Positions 34,405 to 34,555 of a stretch of 34,555 nt of DNA are shown here, piece by piece. Each line of letters begins with the position of its first letter. The first letter of the stretch is position 1. The DNA lies in assembly GCA_020848965.1 (NCBI GenBank), contig JADLHE010000146.1, forward strand, positions 1 through 34,555, read 5' to 3'. The stretch is from Saprospiraceae bacterium (lineage in GTDB: Bacteria; Bacteroidota; Bacteroidia; Chitinophagales; Saprospiraceae). Both the position numbers and the translations under genes were made by a program. The notes beneath the pieces were generated by a model. That model was not told where the DNA came from. It saw only the letters and a list, made by a program, of their open reading frames with translations, and did no database searches.

Positions 34405-34555
34405 ATGCAAAGCCTCCAAGTATTTTTGGTCGAAGACGACCGTTCAGCAGCATTGGACGTTGAAATGTTGCTTGATGAAATGGGCTATAAACTCGCCGCA
34501 GTGAGAGACAATGCCGACGATGCCCTTAAATATATTTACGAAGAACAGCCTGATA
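34405..34555 (+). CDS. Response regulator, receiver domain (partial, runs off window)
   Basis: ATG 34405 starts MQSLQVFLVEDDRSAALDVEMLLDEMGYKLAAVRDNADDALKYI, the first 50 residues of a CheY-like receiver: a hydrophobic first strand, the acidic pair EDD that binds magnesium, and the first helices. The output domain lies outside the window. LytTR-type regulators with receivers like this are common in the phylum, but this cannot be decided here. The 233 bases before it hold nothing I can recognise. Confidence 0.85.
   Translation, partial: MQSLQVFLVEDDRSAALDVEMLLDEMGYKLAAVRDNADDALKYIYEEQPD

Overview
The window comes from a Bacteroidota chromosome. It carries the type IX secretion (T9SS) / gliding genes in the order porP-gldK-gldL-gldM-gldN, two promoters matching the Bacteroidota pattern TTTG-N20-24-TAnnTTTG, and several families typical of the phylum (M56/BlaI pair, YyaL-type protein, NosD-like beta-helix protein with PA14). 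Placement near Saprospiria is an inference from gene content and moderate GC. I see no phage, insertion sequence, CRISPR array, tRNA or rRNA.

Layout. 1-5.0 kb (minus): a partial ATP-grasp ligase, glgC, and a secreted beta-helix/PA14 protein. 5.1-6.9 kb (plus): a SpoU RNA methyltransferase and riboflavin synthase. 6.9-9.8 kb (minus): a predicted outer-membrane barrel, a FemAB-like acyltransferase and an XRE regulator. The XRE gene is divergent from an ECF sigma factor (10.1 kb, plus), which is followed by an EamA transporter fused to a monooxygenase-like domain and by mnmE. 13.6-15.0 kb (minus): a small membrane protein and tatC. 15.3-17.8 kb (plus): a second gldM-gldN pair without gldK or gldL. 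17.8-20.3 kb (minus): an M56 metallopeptidase sensor and its BlaI-type repressor, with three operator-like inverted repeats upstream. 20.5-23.2 kb (plus): msrA, msrB, dodecin, an acyl-CoA thioesterase and a PaaY-like hexapeptide protein. 23.2-31.3 kb (minus): yyaL-like gene, porP, gldK, gldL, gldM, gldN. 31.4-34.6 kb (plus): a PD-(D/E)XK nuclease and a partial response regulator.

How parts work together. PorP, GldK, GldL, GldM and GldN are the outer-membrane ring/adaptor and inner-membrane motor of the T9SS. The extra GldM/GldN pair could give an alternative motor shaft and ring component, either borrowing GldL from the main locus or using an unseen partner. Both gldM-gldN junctions carry a strong hairpin. 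At the duplicate locus it is a perfect 42-bp inverted repeat with a single-base centre, starting two bases after the gldM stop codon. The main locus also has an intrinsic terminator between gldK and gldL, so it is probably transcribed in segments.

Other unexplained structure: tandem repeats of period 7 at several intergenic sites, one of which lies in frame inside mnmE; a palindrome covering the -7 box of the sigma-factor promoter; and a sharp base-composition change inside the beta-helix gene. All calls were made by reading the sequence; no database search was run.
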